Translations under genes and position numbers: made by a program | Assembly (NCBI RefSeq): GCF_003467125.1 | Contig: NZ_QSFA01000027.1 | Coordinates: 1 to 25,482, forward strand | DNA length: 25,482 nt | Direction: 5' to 3' | Origin: Megasphaera sp. AM44-1BH | GTDB lineage: Bacteria > Bacillota > Negativicutes > Veillonellales > Megasphaeraceae | The notes under the pieces: generated by a model | Database searches by the model: none | What the model was told of the DNA's origin: nothing | What the model saw: only the letters and a program-made list of their open reading frames with translations | Shown: piece by piece, positions 13,707 through 22,029 of the stretch | Numbering within the stretch: position 1 is the stretch's first letter | Layout of the letters: every line of letters starts with the position of its first letter

Positions 13707-14864
13707 ATGAGAAAATCGAATTGTCTGGCCATGATTCTGGCAGGCGGCAAAGGCAGCCGCCTCGGTGTCCTGACGAAAGATCAAGCCAAGCCTGGGCTGC
13801 TCTTTGGCGGTAAGTACCGCATCATTGATTTTACCCTGAGCAACTGCCGTCATTCCGGCATCGGGACAGTTGGTATTCTGACCCAGTACCAGCCGCTGGA
13901 ATTGAATTGGTACGTTGGTAATGGCAGTTCCTGGGACCTCGATAATGACACGGGAGGAACCTTTGTGCTGCCGCCGTATACCAATGGCAATGGCACGAAC
14001 TGGTACCGCGGGACAGCCGATGCCATCTATCAGAATCTGAATTTCGTCGATATGATCGGCGATGACTACGTGCTAATCCTGTCTGGTGACCACATTTATT
14101 CCATGGATTATTCCAAAATGCTGGATTTCCATAAGAAACATCAGGCAAAGGTCACCATCGGCACCATCCGTGTGCCCTGGGATGAAGCGAGCCGCTTTGG
14201 CATCATGGTCGCCGATGACAACATGCGCATTACAAAATTCCAGGAAAAACCGAAGCAGCCCGAAAGCAATCTGGCTTCCATGGGCATCTATATTTTTGAC
14301 CGGCCTGTGCTGGAACGGTATCTCCGGGCTGATGCCAAGGATGAAACGTCGGAACACGATTTCGGCAAGAACGTCATCCCAGCCATGCTGAAAGATCAGA
14401 TTGCCCTCTATGCCTATCCCTTCGAAGGGTACTGGAAAGATGTGGGTACTATAGACAGCCTGTGGCAGGCCAATATGGACCTTCTGGCTGACGAACCGCC
14501 ATTGGATCTGAGCGATCCCGACTGGCGCATCTACGCCGGCAACCAGTCCATGCCGCCACATTTCATCGGTCCCAAAGGCAGCGTCAAGAGCGCCCTCATC
14601 GCAGAAGGAGCGGCCATCCTGGGGCAGGTATCGGATTCGGTCATTTTTTATAATGTCACTATTGAAGAAGGCGCCCGGGTCACCAATTCAGTTATCATGC
14701 CCGGGACCGTCGTCGAAGCCGGCGCTGTCGTAGACAAGGCCATCATCGGCGAAGACTGCACCATCCACAGCGGTGCGGTCGTACATAAAAAAGACGGGTC
14801 CGTCGCCGTACTAGGCCGTCATGGCGAAGTGACCGCCGCAGCAACCAGTAAAGGAGATGCATAA
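13707..14864 (+). CDS. glgC: Glucose-1-phosphate adenylyltransferase, catalytic subunit
   Basis: GlgC makes ADP-glucose from ATP and glucose-1-phosphate, the first committed step of glycogen synthesis. The 385-residue protein has the nucleotidyltransferase motif GGKGSRL (residues 13-19), AKPGLLFGGKYRIIDF (27-42), the glucose-1-phosphate region around FQEKP and EGYWKDVGT, and a C-terminal left-handed beta-helix (from about residue 290) with hexapeptide-like repeats. The length and the GlgD partner next door fit the clostridial type, where the two subunits make a hetero-oligomer. The start is ATG 13707 with GAGGAGG at 13693-13699. It is first in the glg operon, behind a leader that may be structured. 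Confidence 0.95.
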   Translation: MRKSNCLAMILAGGKGSRLGVLTKDQAKPGLLFGGKYRIIDFTLSNCRHSGIGTVGILTQYQPLELNWYVGNGSSWDLDNDTGGTFVLPPYTNGNGTNWYRGTADAIYQNLNFVDMIGDDYVLILSGDHIYSMDYSKMLDFHKKHQAKVTIGTIRVPWDEASRFGIMVADDNMRITKFQEKPKQPESNLASMGIYIFDRPVLERYLRADAKDETSEHDFGKNVIPAMLKDQIALYAYPFEGYWKDVGTIDSLWQANMDLLADEPPLDLSDPDWRIYAGNQSMPPHFIGPKGSVKSALIAEGAAILGQVSDSVIFYNVTIEEGARVTNSVIMPGTVVEAGAVVDKAIIGEDCTIHSGAVVHKKDGSVAVLGRHGEVTAAATSKGDA

Positions 14865-14866
14865 GT

Positions 14867-15979
14867 ATGGGCAGCGAAATGATGGGTCTTATCAACTTAC
14901 AGGACAGCCAGACTCTCCCTGAACTCAATGAACACCGCCCGCTGGCGACGGTGCCCATGGGCGGCAAATTCCGCCTCATTGATTTCACTCTTTCCAATAT
15001 GGTAAACGCCGGGATCGGCAACGTAGGTATCCTCCTGTCATCCCAATCCCGCTCCGTACTGGACCATATCCGGTCGGGGAAGGAATGGGGACTGGCCCGT
15101 AAACGGGACGGCCTGTTCTATCTGCCGGCCGATGTGGAAGATATCATCCATCCCGTAGAAGGGGATATCCATTCTTTTTATAAGAATCTTCTCTTCGTCA
15201 AGCGCGGCCACAGCCCATACATCCTGGCGACGAGCTGCGATCTGGTGCAGAACATCGATTACGAAGAAGTCCTCCATTTTCACCGCCGTCATAATGCCGA
15301 CGTGACCATGATCTATACGCGGGCCCCGAAGGACAAGGAAAAAGAAGGATACGTCCTGGAAATCAACGACAAGGACCGGATCACGGGCATCAATTCCAAG
15401 GCAGAAATCCAGACCGGGGACAACCTGTACCAGCGCCAGATTCTCATCGATACGGAAATTTATCAGCACTGTGTCCGCCGGGCCTATGCCAAAGGCTATA
15501 AAGATTTTATCACCGACGTCCTCAAGCGCAATGTAGACCGCCTGCGGATTTTTGGCTATAATTATGAGGGGTACGTGAAACGCGTCGATTCCATCCAGTC
15601 TTATTTTGAAACCAATATGGACTTCCTCGACGCCCATACCTGGCGGGATATATTCCTCCAGGACCAGCGCCACATCTATACGAAAATCAAGGACGAAGCG
15701 CCGGCAAAATACATGGAAGAATCGCACGTCACCAATTCCCTTGTGGCCAACGGCTGCATCATCGAAGGCAAAGTCGAAAATTCGATTCTCTTCCGCAAAG
15801 TGCGGGTAGGGAAGAATGCCGTTATCCGCAATAGTATTATCATGCAGCACTCCGTTGTTGGTGCCGATGCCAATCTGGATTATGTCGTGTGCGATAAAAA
15901 CGCTGTCATCCAGCCGGAGGCTGAACTTTCGGGAACACGAGAAGCACCGCTTTGCATCGGCAAATGTTCCGTCATCTAA
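14867..15979 (+). CDS. glgD: GlgD, non-catalytic/regulatory ADP-glucose pyrophosphorylase subunit
   Basis: A 370-residue paralogue of GlgC. It keeps PMGGKFRLIDFTLSN and the beta-helix C-terminus, but the N-terminal GG-x-G-x-RL catalytic loop is absent: the protein opens with GLINLQDSQTLPELNEHRPLATVP. This matches GlgD of Firmicutes, which has little or no activity alone and raises that of GlgC in a complex. It begins two bases after the glgC stop, with AAGGAG at 14851-14856 inside glgC, so both subunits are likely made together. Confidence 0.94.
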   Translation: MGSEMMGLINLQDSQTLPELNEHRPLATVPMGGKFRLIDFTLSNMVNAGIGNVGILLSSQSRSVLDHIRSGKEWGLARKRDGLFYLPADVEDIIHPVEGDIHSFYKNLLFVKRGHSPYILATSCDLVQNIDYEEVLHFHRRHNADVTMIYTRAPKDKEKEGYVLEINDKDRITGINSKAEIQTGDNLYQRQILIDTEIYQHCVRRAYAKGYKDFITDVLKRNVDRLRIFGYNYEGYVKRVDSIQSYFETNMDFLDAHTWRDIFLQDQRHIYTKIKDEAPAKYMEESHVTNSLVANGCIIEGKVENSILFRKVRVGKNAVIRNSIIMQHSVVGADANLDYVVCDKNAVIQPEAELSGTREAPLCIGKCSVI

Positions 15980-15997
15980 AAAAGGAGTCCTGAAATA

Positions 15998-18430
15998 GTG
16001 AATACGTGGCAGGATAAAGAAGAATTCAAAAGTGAATTTACCAAAAAAGCACACATCTTGTGGGAAAAGGATCTGCCCGATCTGACACCAAACGAAGTAT
16101 ATCAGACCGTAGCCTTCATGGTCCGTGATTTGGTAAGTGAAGACTGGATCCGCACGAATGAAACCTATGCCGAAGAAAAGGCGAAACAGGTCTACTATTT
16201 TTCTATCGAATTTCTCCTGGGGAGACTGCTCGATTCCAACCTCATCGGCCTGGGCATGGAAGATGTCTGCCGGGCCGGGCTCAAGGACCTGGGCTGGGAC
16301 CTGGACCGGATCATCCCGGAAGAACGGGACCCGGGCCTGGGGAACGGGGGCCTCGGAAGACTGGCTGCCTGCTTCATCGATTCCCTGGCAGCACTCCAGC
16401 TTCCCGGCCACGGCTGCAGTATCCGCTATCAGTACGGACTCTTCAATCAGCGCATCATCGACGATCAGCAGGTCGAACTGCCTGACAGCTGGCTGGCCGA
16501 CGGATTCCCGTGGGAAGTGAAGAAAGTCGATAAGGCCGTCAACGTGCGCTTCGGTGGCAATGCATACATGCGTCCCACTGAAGACGGCAGCCTGGAATGT
16601 GTCTACGAAAAGTATTCTTCTGTCCGTGCCGTGCCCTACGATGTTCCCATTGTGGGCTATCACAACCATACAGTGAACACACTGCGCCTGTGGCGGGCCG
16701 AATACTCCCGGGAAGACATGTACCGCGAATTGTCTCTGGGCGACCGGCACCGGGCCTTCCACTATAAGAACAGCGTCCAGCTCATTTCCCGCTTCCTCTA
16801 TCCTGAAGACAGTACAGAAGAAGGGCGCAAGCTGCGGCTCATGCAGGAATACTTCATGGTATCGGCGGGCCTGCAGTCCATCGTGCGCTATTACAAGAAA
16901 AAGATCAAAGAAAGCCTGTATAAATTCGACCAGTATATTGCCATCCATATCAACGATACCCATCCGGCACTGGTCATCCCCGAACTCATGCGTATCCTCA
17001 TGGACGAAGAAGGCCTCTCGTGGGATGCGGCATGGAATGTGACCGTCCGTACCGTGGCCTATACGAACCACACCATCCTGCCGGAAGCGATGGAACGCTG
17101 GTCCATCCCCATGTTCAAATCCCTGCTGCCGCGGATCTACCTCATTGTAGAGGAACTGAACCGGCGCTGGCTGGCTGAGGTCCGCAAGCGCTTCCCCGGC
17201 GACGAAGACAAGGCCCGTGACGTGGCCGTTCTCTGGGACGGGCAGGTCCATATGGCCCATCTGGCAGTCCTGGGCAGCCACAGTGTTAACGGCGTAGCGG
17301 AAATACACTCCCAGATATTGAAAGACTCGACGCTGCACCAGTTCTATACGTGTTTCCCATCGCGTTTTTCCAATAAGACCAACGGCGTCTCCCACCGGCG
17401 CTGGCTCATCCAGTCCAATCCGCAACTGGCAGGACTGCTCGATGACACCATCGGGCCGGACTGGCGGCTGGAACCGAAACGCCTCATAGACCTGGAAAAA
17501 TTTTCCAAGGACACGGCCTTCCTCGAACGGCTGGCCCAGGTGAAACAGACACGCAAGTACATCCTGGCTGATTATATCCAGCAGAAATACGAAGTGAAGA
17601 TAGACCCGTCCTCCATCTTTGATATCCAGATCAAGCGGATTCATCTCTACAAGCGCCAGCTCCTCAATATTCTCCATATCCTGCATCTGTACTATGTCCT
17701 GAAGGCCAATCCCAAGATGCAGATTACGCCACGCACCTTCCTCTTTGGCGGCAAGGCGGCCGCCGGCTATGGGGAAGCCAAGCAGACCATCAAGCTCATC
17801 AACGTCGTGGCCCGCCTGGTCAATAACGACCGCCGGATCAGCAAGCAGATGCGGGTCCTGTTCCTGGAAAACTACAATGTCTCTCTGGGACAGCTCCTGT
17901 TCCCGGCCGCCGACGTGAGCGAACAGATTTCCACGGCAGGAAAAGAAGCATCTGGTACGGGAAATATGAAATTCATGATGAATGGCGCCATCACCCTGGG
18001 CACCATGGACGGGGCCAACGTGGAAATCCACCGTGAAGTGGGAGATGACAACTGTGTCATTTTCGGCCTCCGGGCCAACGAGGTCATGGATTACTATATC
18101 CACGGCGGCTATTCCTCGTGGAATATGTACAGTGAAGATGCGGATATCCGTAAAATCATGAACAGCCTCGTCGATGGCTCTCTTGGCAACGGCGAATCCT
18201 TCGGCATGCTCTATGACTCGCTGCTGGACCGCAACGATGAATTCTTTGTCCTCAAGGATTTCAAACCCTACTGTCAGGCACAGCAGGAAATCGAACGGCG
18301 CTATAACAAACGCCTTCAGTGGCTCCATTCCAGCGCCGTCAATATTGCCCATTCGGGATATTTTTCCAGCGACCGGACCATCCGCCAGTATGCATCGGAA
18401 ATCTGGCACCTGAAACCGGTCAAGTGTTGA
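15998..18430 (+). CDS. glgP: Glycogen phosphorylase
   Basis: GlgP removes glucose-1-phosphate from the non-reducing ends of glycogen, using pyridoxal phosphate. The 810-residue length is standard. Motifs include GLGNGGLGRLAACFIDS (near residue 110), the substrate segment NDTHPALVIPELMR, ILPEAMERW, and the cofactor signature EASGTGNMKFMMNGA, in which the lysine at about residue 658 binds the cofactor. The start is GTG 15998 with AAAGGAG at 15981-15987; no ATG fits. It lies 18 bases after glgD and 20 before glgB, so the degrading enzyme is in the same operon as the synthetic ones. No N-terminal extension for phosphorylation is seen, so control is probably by metabolites or transcription. Confidence 0.96.
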   Translation: MNTWQDKEEFKSEFTKKAHILWEKDLPDLTPNEVYQTVAFMVRDLVSEDWIRTNETYAEEKAKQVYYFSIEFLLGRLLDSNLIGLGMEDVCRAGLKDLGWDLDRIIPEERDPGLGNGGLGRLAACFIDSLAALQLPGHGCSIRYQYGLFNQRIIDDQQVELPDSWLADGFPWEVKKVDKAVNVRFGGNAYMRPTEDGSLECVYEKYSSVRAVPYDVPIVGYHNHTVNTLRLWRAEYSREDMYRELSLGDRHRAFHYKNSVQLISRFLYPEDSTEEGRKLRLMQEYFMVSAGLQSIVRYYKKKIKESLYKFDQYIAIHINDTHPALVIPELMRILMDEEGLSWDAAWNVTVRTVAYTNHTILPEAMERWSIPMFKSLLPRIYLIVEELNRRWLAEVRKRFPGDEDKARDVAVLWDGQVHMAHLAVLGSHSVNGVAEIHSQILKDSTLHQFYTCFPSRFSNKTNGVSHRRWLIQSNPQLAGLLDDTIGPDWRLEPKRLIDLEKFSKDTAFLERLAQVKQTRKYILADYIQQKYEVKIDPSSIFDIQIKRIHLYKRQLLNILHILHLYYVLKANPKMQITPRTFLFGGKAAAGYGEAKQTIKLINVVARLVNNDRRISKQMRVLFLENYNVSLGQLLFPAADVSEQISTAGKEASGTGNMKFMMNGAITLGTMDGANVEIHREVGDDNCVIFGLRANEVMDYYIHGGYSSWNMYSEDADIRKIMNSLVDGSLGNGESFGMLYDSLLDRNDEFFVLKDFKPYCQAQQEIERRYNKRLQWLHSSAVNIAHSGYFSSDRTIRQYASEIWHLKPVKC

Positions 18431-18450
18431 AATAAAGGAGGTGTGCACGG

Positions 18451-20484
18451 ATGAAACTCAGTGCCATCGATGATTATAGTACGTACCTGTATCATCAGGG
18501 AACCAATGACAGCAGCTACCGCCTCTTTGGTGCGCATTTTACGGCGTACCGGCGCAAGGCCTGCGTGCGCTTTGCCGTGTGGGCACCTCATGCACAGGCT
18601 GTCAGTGTTGTCGGTGATTTCAATCACTGGGACGAAACGGCCAATCCCATGACGCGCAGCGATAAGGGAAATGGCATCTGGATTTGCTATATCGAAGGCC
18701 TTTGTGAAGGGGATATCTACAAATACGCCATCACGACGGCTTCCGGCGAGGTTATCCTGAAAAGCGACCCTTATGCCTTCTGGTCGGAAGTCCGGCCCGA
18801 TACGGCATCGAAGCTGACCAAACTCCATTACACGTGGAAGGACAAGAAATGGATGGCCAGCCGCAAGGATTACGATTCGTACGCCCAACCCATGTTGACC
18901 TACGAAGTCCATCCGGGTTCGTGGCGCCGCAAGGAAAACGGGGACATGCTGACCTACCGGGAACTGGCAGATCAGCTGGTAGAGTACGTAAAGGGAATGC
19001 ATTATACCCATATCGAGCTCATGCCGCTGTGCGAATATCCCTTTGACGGCTCCTGGGGCTATCAGGGGACGGGCTATTTTTCCGTGACCAGCCGCTACGG
19101 CCGGCCGGAAGACTTCATGTATTTCGTCGATCACTGCCATCAGAATGGCATCGGCGTCATCGTAGACTGGGTACCGAGCCATTTCTGCCGCGATGCCCAC
19201 GGCCTGCGCTATTTCGACGGCGAACCGTGCTACGAATCAGGCAATCCCATCCTGGCGGAAAACAAAGAATGGGACACCATGAATTTCGACTACGGCCGCA
19301 CGGAAGTGCAGTCCTTCCTCATTTCCAGCGCCCTCTTTTTCCTGAAAGAATTCCACGTCGATGGCCTGCGCATCGATGCCGTGGCCAACATGCTGTACCT
19401 CGACTACGGGCACAGCGACGGTCAGTGGCAGCCAAATAAATACGGCGGCCGGGAAAATCTGGAAGCTATCGATTTCATCCGCCGCCTCAATAAGGCCGTC
19501 TTTGCCGAAGTCCCCCAGGCCCTGATGATCGCCGAAGAATCGTCGGCCTGGCCGCTGGTGACCAAACCCATCGAAGTAGGCGGACTGGGATTCAATTATA
19601 AATGGAACATGGGGTGGATGAATGACATGCTCCGCTACATGTCCATGGACCCGCTGTTCCGCAAGGATCACCAGAACCTCATCACGTTTTCCCTGTGTTA
19701 TGCCTTTTCGGAAAACTTCGTCCTGCCCCTGTCCCATGATGAAGTCGTCCACGGCAAACGGTCGCTCCTGGACAAGATGCCTGGCGATTACTGGAAGAAA
19801 TTTGCCGGCCTCCGGGCCTTTTATGGCTACTGGATGTCTCATCCGGGTAAAAAACTCCTGTTTATGGGCGGCGAATTCGGCCAGTTCATCGAATGGAAAT
19901 ACGATGACAGCCTGGACTGGCATCTCCTCGATTATGACATGCATCATAAATTGCACGACTACGTACAGGAATTGAACGGGTTCTACACATCCCATCCCGA
20001 ATTCTGGCAGGAAGATTGCGACTGGTCTGGATTCTCCTGGATCAGTTGCGATGACCGGGACAACAGCGTCATTGCCTTCTTCCGCAAGGGACTTCACAAA
20101 GAAGACATGACTATCGTCGTCTGTAATTTTACGCCTGTCGTGCGCCATGATTACCGCTTCGGCGTGCCCCAGCCCGGCACCTACGTCGAAGTCTTAAATA
20201 GCGACGACACCCGCTTTGGCGGGTCCGGCGTCGTCAATGAAGGAGAGTTTACGGCAGAAGACATCCCCATGCACGGCATGGACCAGTCCTTGTCCCTGAC
20301 GCTGCCACCGCTGGCGGCGATCTACATCGAACTGACATCGTCAGCGGAAGCGCACCGCACCGTACCGGCCGCTATGAGTGGGACCGTGAAGAAACGGCGC
20401 GCTCCGGCAAAGGGAAAAAGCCGGAAACGGATGTCTTCTACGAAGAAACGGAAAAACCAGAATCATACAGAATCGTCATTATAA
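18451..20484 (+). CDS. glgB: 1,4-alpha-glucan branching enzyme with a basic C-terminal tail
   Basis: GlgB makes the alpha-1,6 branches of glycogen. The 677-residue protein has a CBM48 domain (about residues 20-110, VRFAVWAPHAQAVSVVGDFNHW), the GH13 barrel with nucleophile Asp309 (GLRIDAVAN), acid/base Glu362 (IAEESS) and Asp430 (SHDEVVHGK), and a C-terminal beta domain ending near LPPLAAIYIEL (about residue 628). A tail of 49 residues follows, in which 13 of the 22 residues at 647-668 are Lys or Arg. The usual family end is just after the beta domain, so the tail is unusual. The start is ATG 18451 with AAGGAGGTG at 18435-18443. It sits between glgP and glgA. Confidence 0.95.
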   Translation: MKLSAIDDYSTYLYHQGTNDSSYRLFGAHFTAYRRKACVRFAVWAPHAQAVSVVGDFNHWDETANPMTRSDKGNGIWICYIEGLCEGDIYKYAITTASGEVILKSDPYAFWSEVRPDTASKLTKLHYTWKDKKWMASRKDYDSYAQPMLTYEVHPGSWRRKENGDMLTYRELADQLVEYVKGMHYTHIELMPLCEYPFDGSWGYQGTGYFSVTSRYGRPEDFMYFVDHCHQNGIGVIVDWVPSHFCRDAHGLRYFDGEPCYESGNPILAENKEWDTMNFDYGRTEVQSFLISSALFFLKEFHVDGLRIDAVANMLYLDYGHSDGQWQPNKYGGRENLEAIDFIRRLNKAVFAEVPQALMIAEESSAWPLVTKPIEVGGLGFNYKWNMGWMNDMLRYMSMDPLFRKDHQNLITFSLCYAFSENFVLPLSHDEVVHGKRSLLDKMPGDYWKKFAGLRAFYGYWMSHPGKKLLFMGGEFGQFIEWKYDDSLDWHLLDYDMHHKLHDYVQELNGFYTSHPEFWQEDCDWSGFSWISCDDRDNSVIAFFRKGLHKEDMTIVVCNFTPVVRHDYRFGVPQPGTYVEVLNSDDTRFGGSGVVNEGEFTAEDIPMHGMDQSLSLTLPPLAAIYIELTSSAEAHRTVPAAMSGTVKKRRAPAKGKSRKRMSSTKKRKNQNHTESSL

Positions 20485-20524
20485 TACGGTCATAGTTTTA
20501 TCGTGTACTAAGAAGGTGATACAG

Positions 20525-21964
20525 ATGGTAAAAGTATTGTTTGCGGCTTCTGAGGCCGTTCCTTTTATCAAGACCGGGGGCCTGGCTGATGTCATGGGGG
20601 CCCTGCCGAAAGCATTGGCATCCAAAGGGATGGACGTGCGGCTGGTCATTCCCAAATACAGCCAGATTGCCGACTCGTTCCGGGCGCAGATGAAGCCCGT
20701 CACCCACGGCATCGTCAACCTGGCCTGGCGCCAGCTCTATTATGGCGTGGAAGAAATCGACTGGAATGGCGTCAAGGTCTATTTTATCGATAACGAATGG
20801 TATTTCAAACGGGACCGCCTTTATGGATTTGACGACGACGACGAACGGTTCGCCTATTTCTGCCGCGCTGTTCTGACCATGCTCCCAAAAATCGGGTTTC
20901 AGCCGGATATCATCCATTGTAACGACTGGCATACGGGCCTTATGGGCGTGTTTTTGAAAGAAGACTTCTATCATGACCCGTTCTACCAGCATATGAAGAT
21001 TATCTATACCATCCACAATCTCAAATACCAGGGGATTTATCCGCCGTCGATTATGCGCGACATCATCGGCCTGCCGCAGGAACTCTTTGACAACGGCAAT
21101 CTGGAATGTGATGGCTGCGTCAACTACATGAAATCAGGTATGGTCTACGCCGACTATATCACGACGGTGAGCAAGACCTATGCCCAGGAAATCACCTATC
21201 CCTATTTCGGGGAACATCTGGACAGCTATATCCGTACCGCCCGGGACCGTATCACGGGCATTATCAACGGCCTCGATGAAGACGCATACAACCCGGCGAC
21301 GGATACGCACATCGCCGCGACCTATACGGCCGATACCTTCCCGGCCAGGAAGCATATCAATAAAGAAGCTCTGCAGCGGGAACTGGGCCTTCCCGTCAAC
21401 CGCAATATCCCCGTCGTAGCCATGGTATCCCGCCTGGTAGAGGATAAGGGTCTGGACCTGGTAACCTGCATCATGGATGAGCTCATCGAAGAAGATATCC
21501 AGCTGGTCATCGTCGGCACTGGTGACTGGGCCTATGAAGATGCATTCCGCAACCTGGCCCGGCGCTATCCCACGAAGGTATCGGCCAATATCCTTTTCAA
21601 TGAAGGGCTGGCCCATCAGGTATACGCTGCCGCCGACATCTTTATGATGCCGTCCCGCTATGAACCGTGCGGCCTGAGCCAGCTCATCGCCCTCAAATAC
21701 GGGGCCGTGCCGGTCGTCCGGGAAACAGGGGGGCTCAAGGATACGGTCATCCCCTTCGATAAATATACGAATCAGGGCAATGGCCTGACGTTCATGAATT
21801 TCAACGCCCATGAACTGCTGTTTACCGTCAAGAGAGCCCTCAGCTACTATGCCGATTCGGCTGTCTGGGAACATCTCGTCCGCAATGCCATGGAAAGCGA
21901 TTACGGATGGGACCGTTCGGCCCAGGCCTACGCTGATCTGTATCACACCGTATTAGACAGATAA
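20525..21964 (+). CDS. glgA: Glycogen synthase (ADP-glucose)
   Basis: GlgA adds glucose from ADP-glucose to the growing alpha-1,4 chain. It is a GT5 enzyme of 479 residues, the normal size. The N-terminal ADP-glucose motif KTGGLADV is at residues 16-23. The GT5 segments HCNDWHTGL, YTIHNLKYQG and INGLDEDAYNPATD are present, and the C-terminal donor-site motif PSRYEPCGLSQL has its glutamate at residue 380. ATG 20525 is chosen over GTG 20516, because the ribosome binding site AAGAAGGTG overlaps the latter. The stop shares bases with an ATG (TAATG) of the next frame. Confidence 0.96.
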   Translation: MVKVLFAASEAVPFIKTGGLADVMGALPKALASKGMDVRLVIPKYSQIADSFRAQMKPVTHGIVNLAWRQLYYGVEEIDWNGVKVYFIDNEWYFKRDRLYGFDDDDERFAYFCRAVLTMLPKIGFQPDIIHCNDWHTGLMGVFLKEDFYHDPFYQHMKIIYTIHNLKYQGIYPPSIMRDIIGLPQELFDNGNLECDGCVNYMKSGMVYADYITTVSKTYAQEITYPYFGEHLDSYIRTARDRITGIINGLDEDAYNPATDTHIAATYTADTFPARKHINKEALQRELGLPVNRNIPVVAMVSRLVEDKGLDLVTCIMDELIEEDIQLVIVGTGDWAYEDAFRNLARRYPTKVSANILFNEGLAHQVYAAADIFMMPSRYEPCGLSQLIALKYGAVPVVRETGGLKDTVIPFDKYTNQGNGLTFMNFNAHELLFTVKRALSYYADSAVWEHLVRNAMESDYGWDRSAQAYADLYHTVLDR

Positions 21965-21974
21965 TGACACGAAG

Positions 21975-22005
21975 GACCCCTGCCCGGCATGCTGTGGCAG
22001 GGGTC
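21975..22005 (+). terminator. Strong hairpin between glgA and the fusion gene (attenuator or processing site)
   Basis: A perfect 10-base-pair stem (GACCCCTGCC at 21975-21984 with GGCAGGGGTC at 21996-22005) has an 11-base loop. The following bases, TTGTCCATAG, are not T-rich, so full termination is doubtful. It may lower read-through into the next gene or protect the upstream mRNA end. Confidence 0.45.
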
Positions 22006-22029
22006 TTGTCCATAGAGAAAGGAACGATT

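Noticed and set aside
15038..18448. A 1136-residue open frame on the minus strand opposite glgD, glgP and the start of glgB
   Set aside because: The plus-strand genes are certain from catalytic motifs. The antisense frame has no recognisable domain and is open because the codon bias of the sense genes avoids antisense stops.
20480..20485. TATAAT at the end of glgB as a glgA promoter
   Set aside because: No acceptable -35 at 16-18 bases, and glgA is spaced like an operon member.
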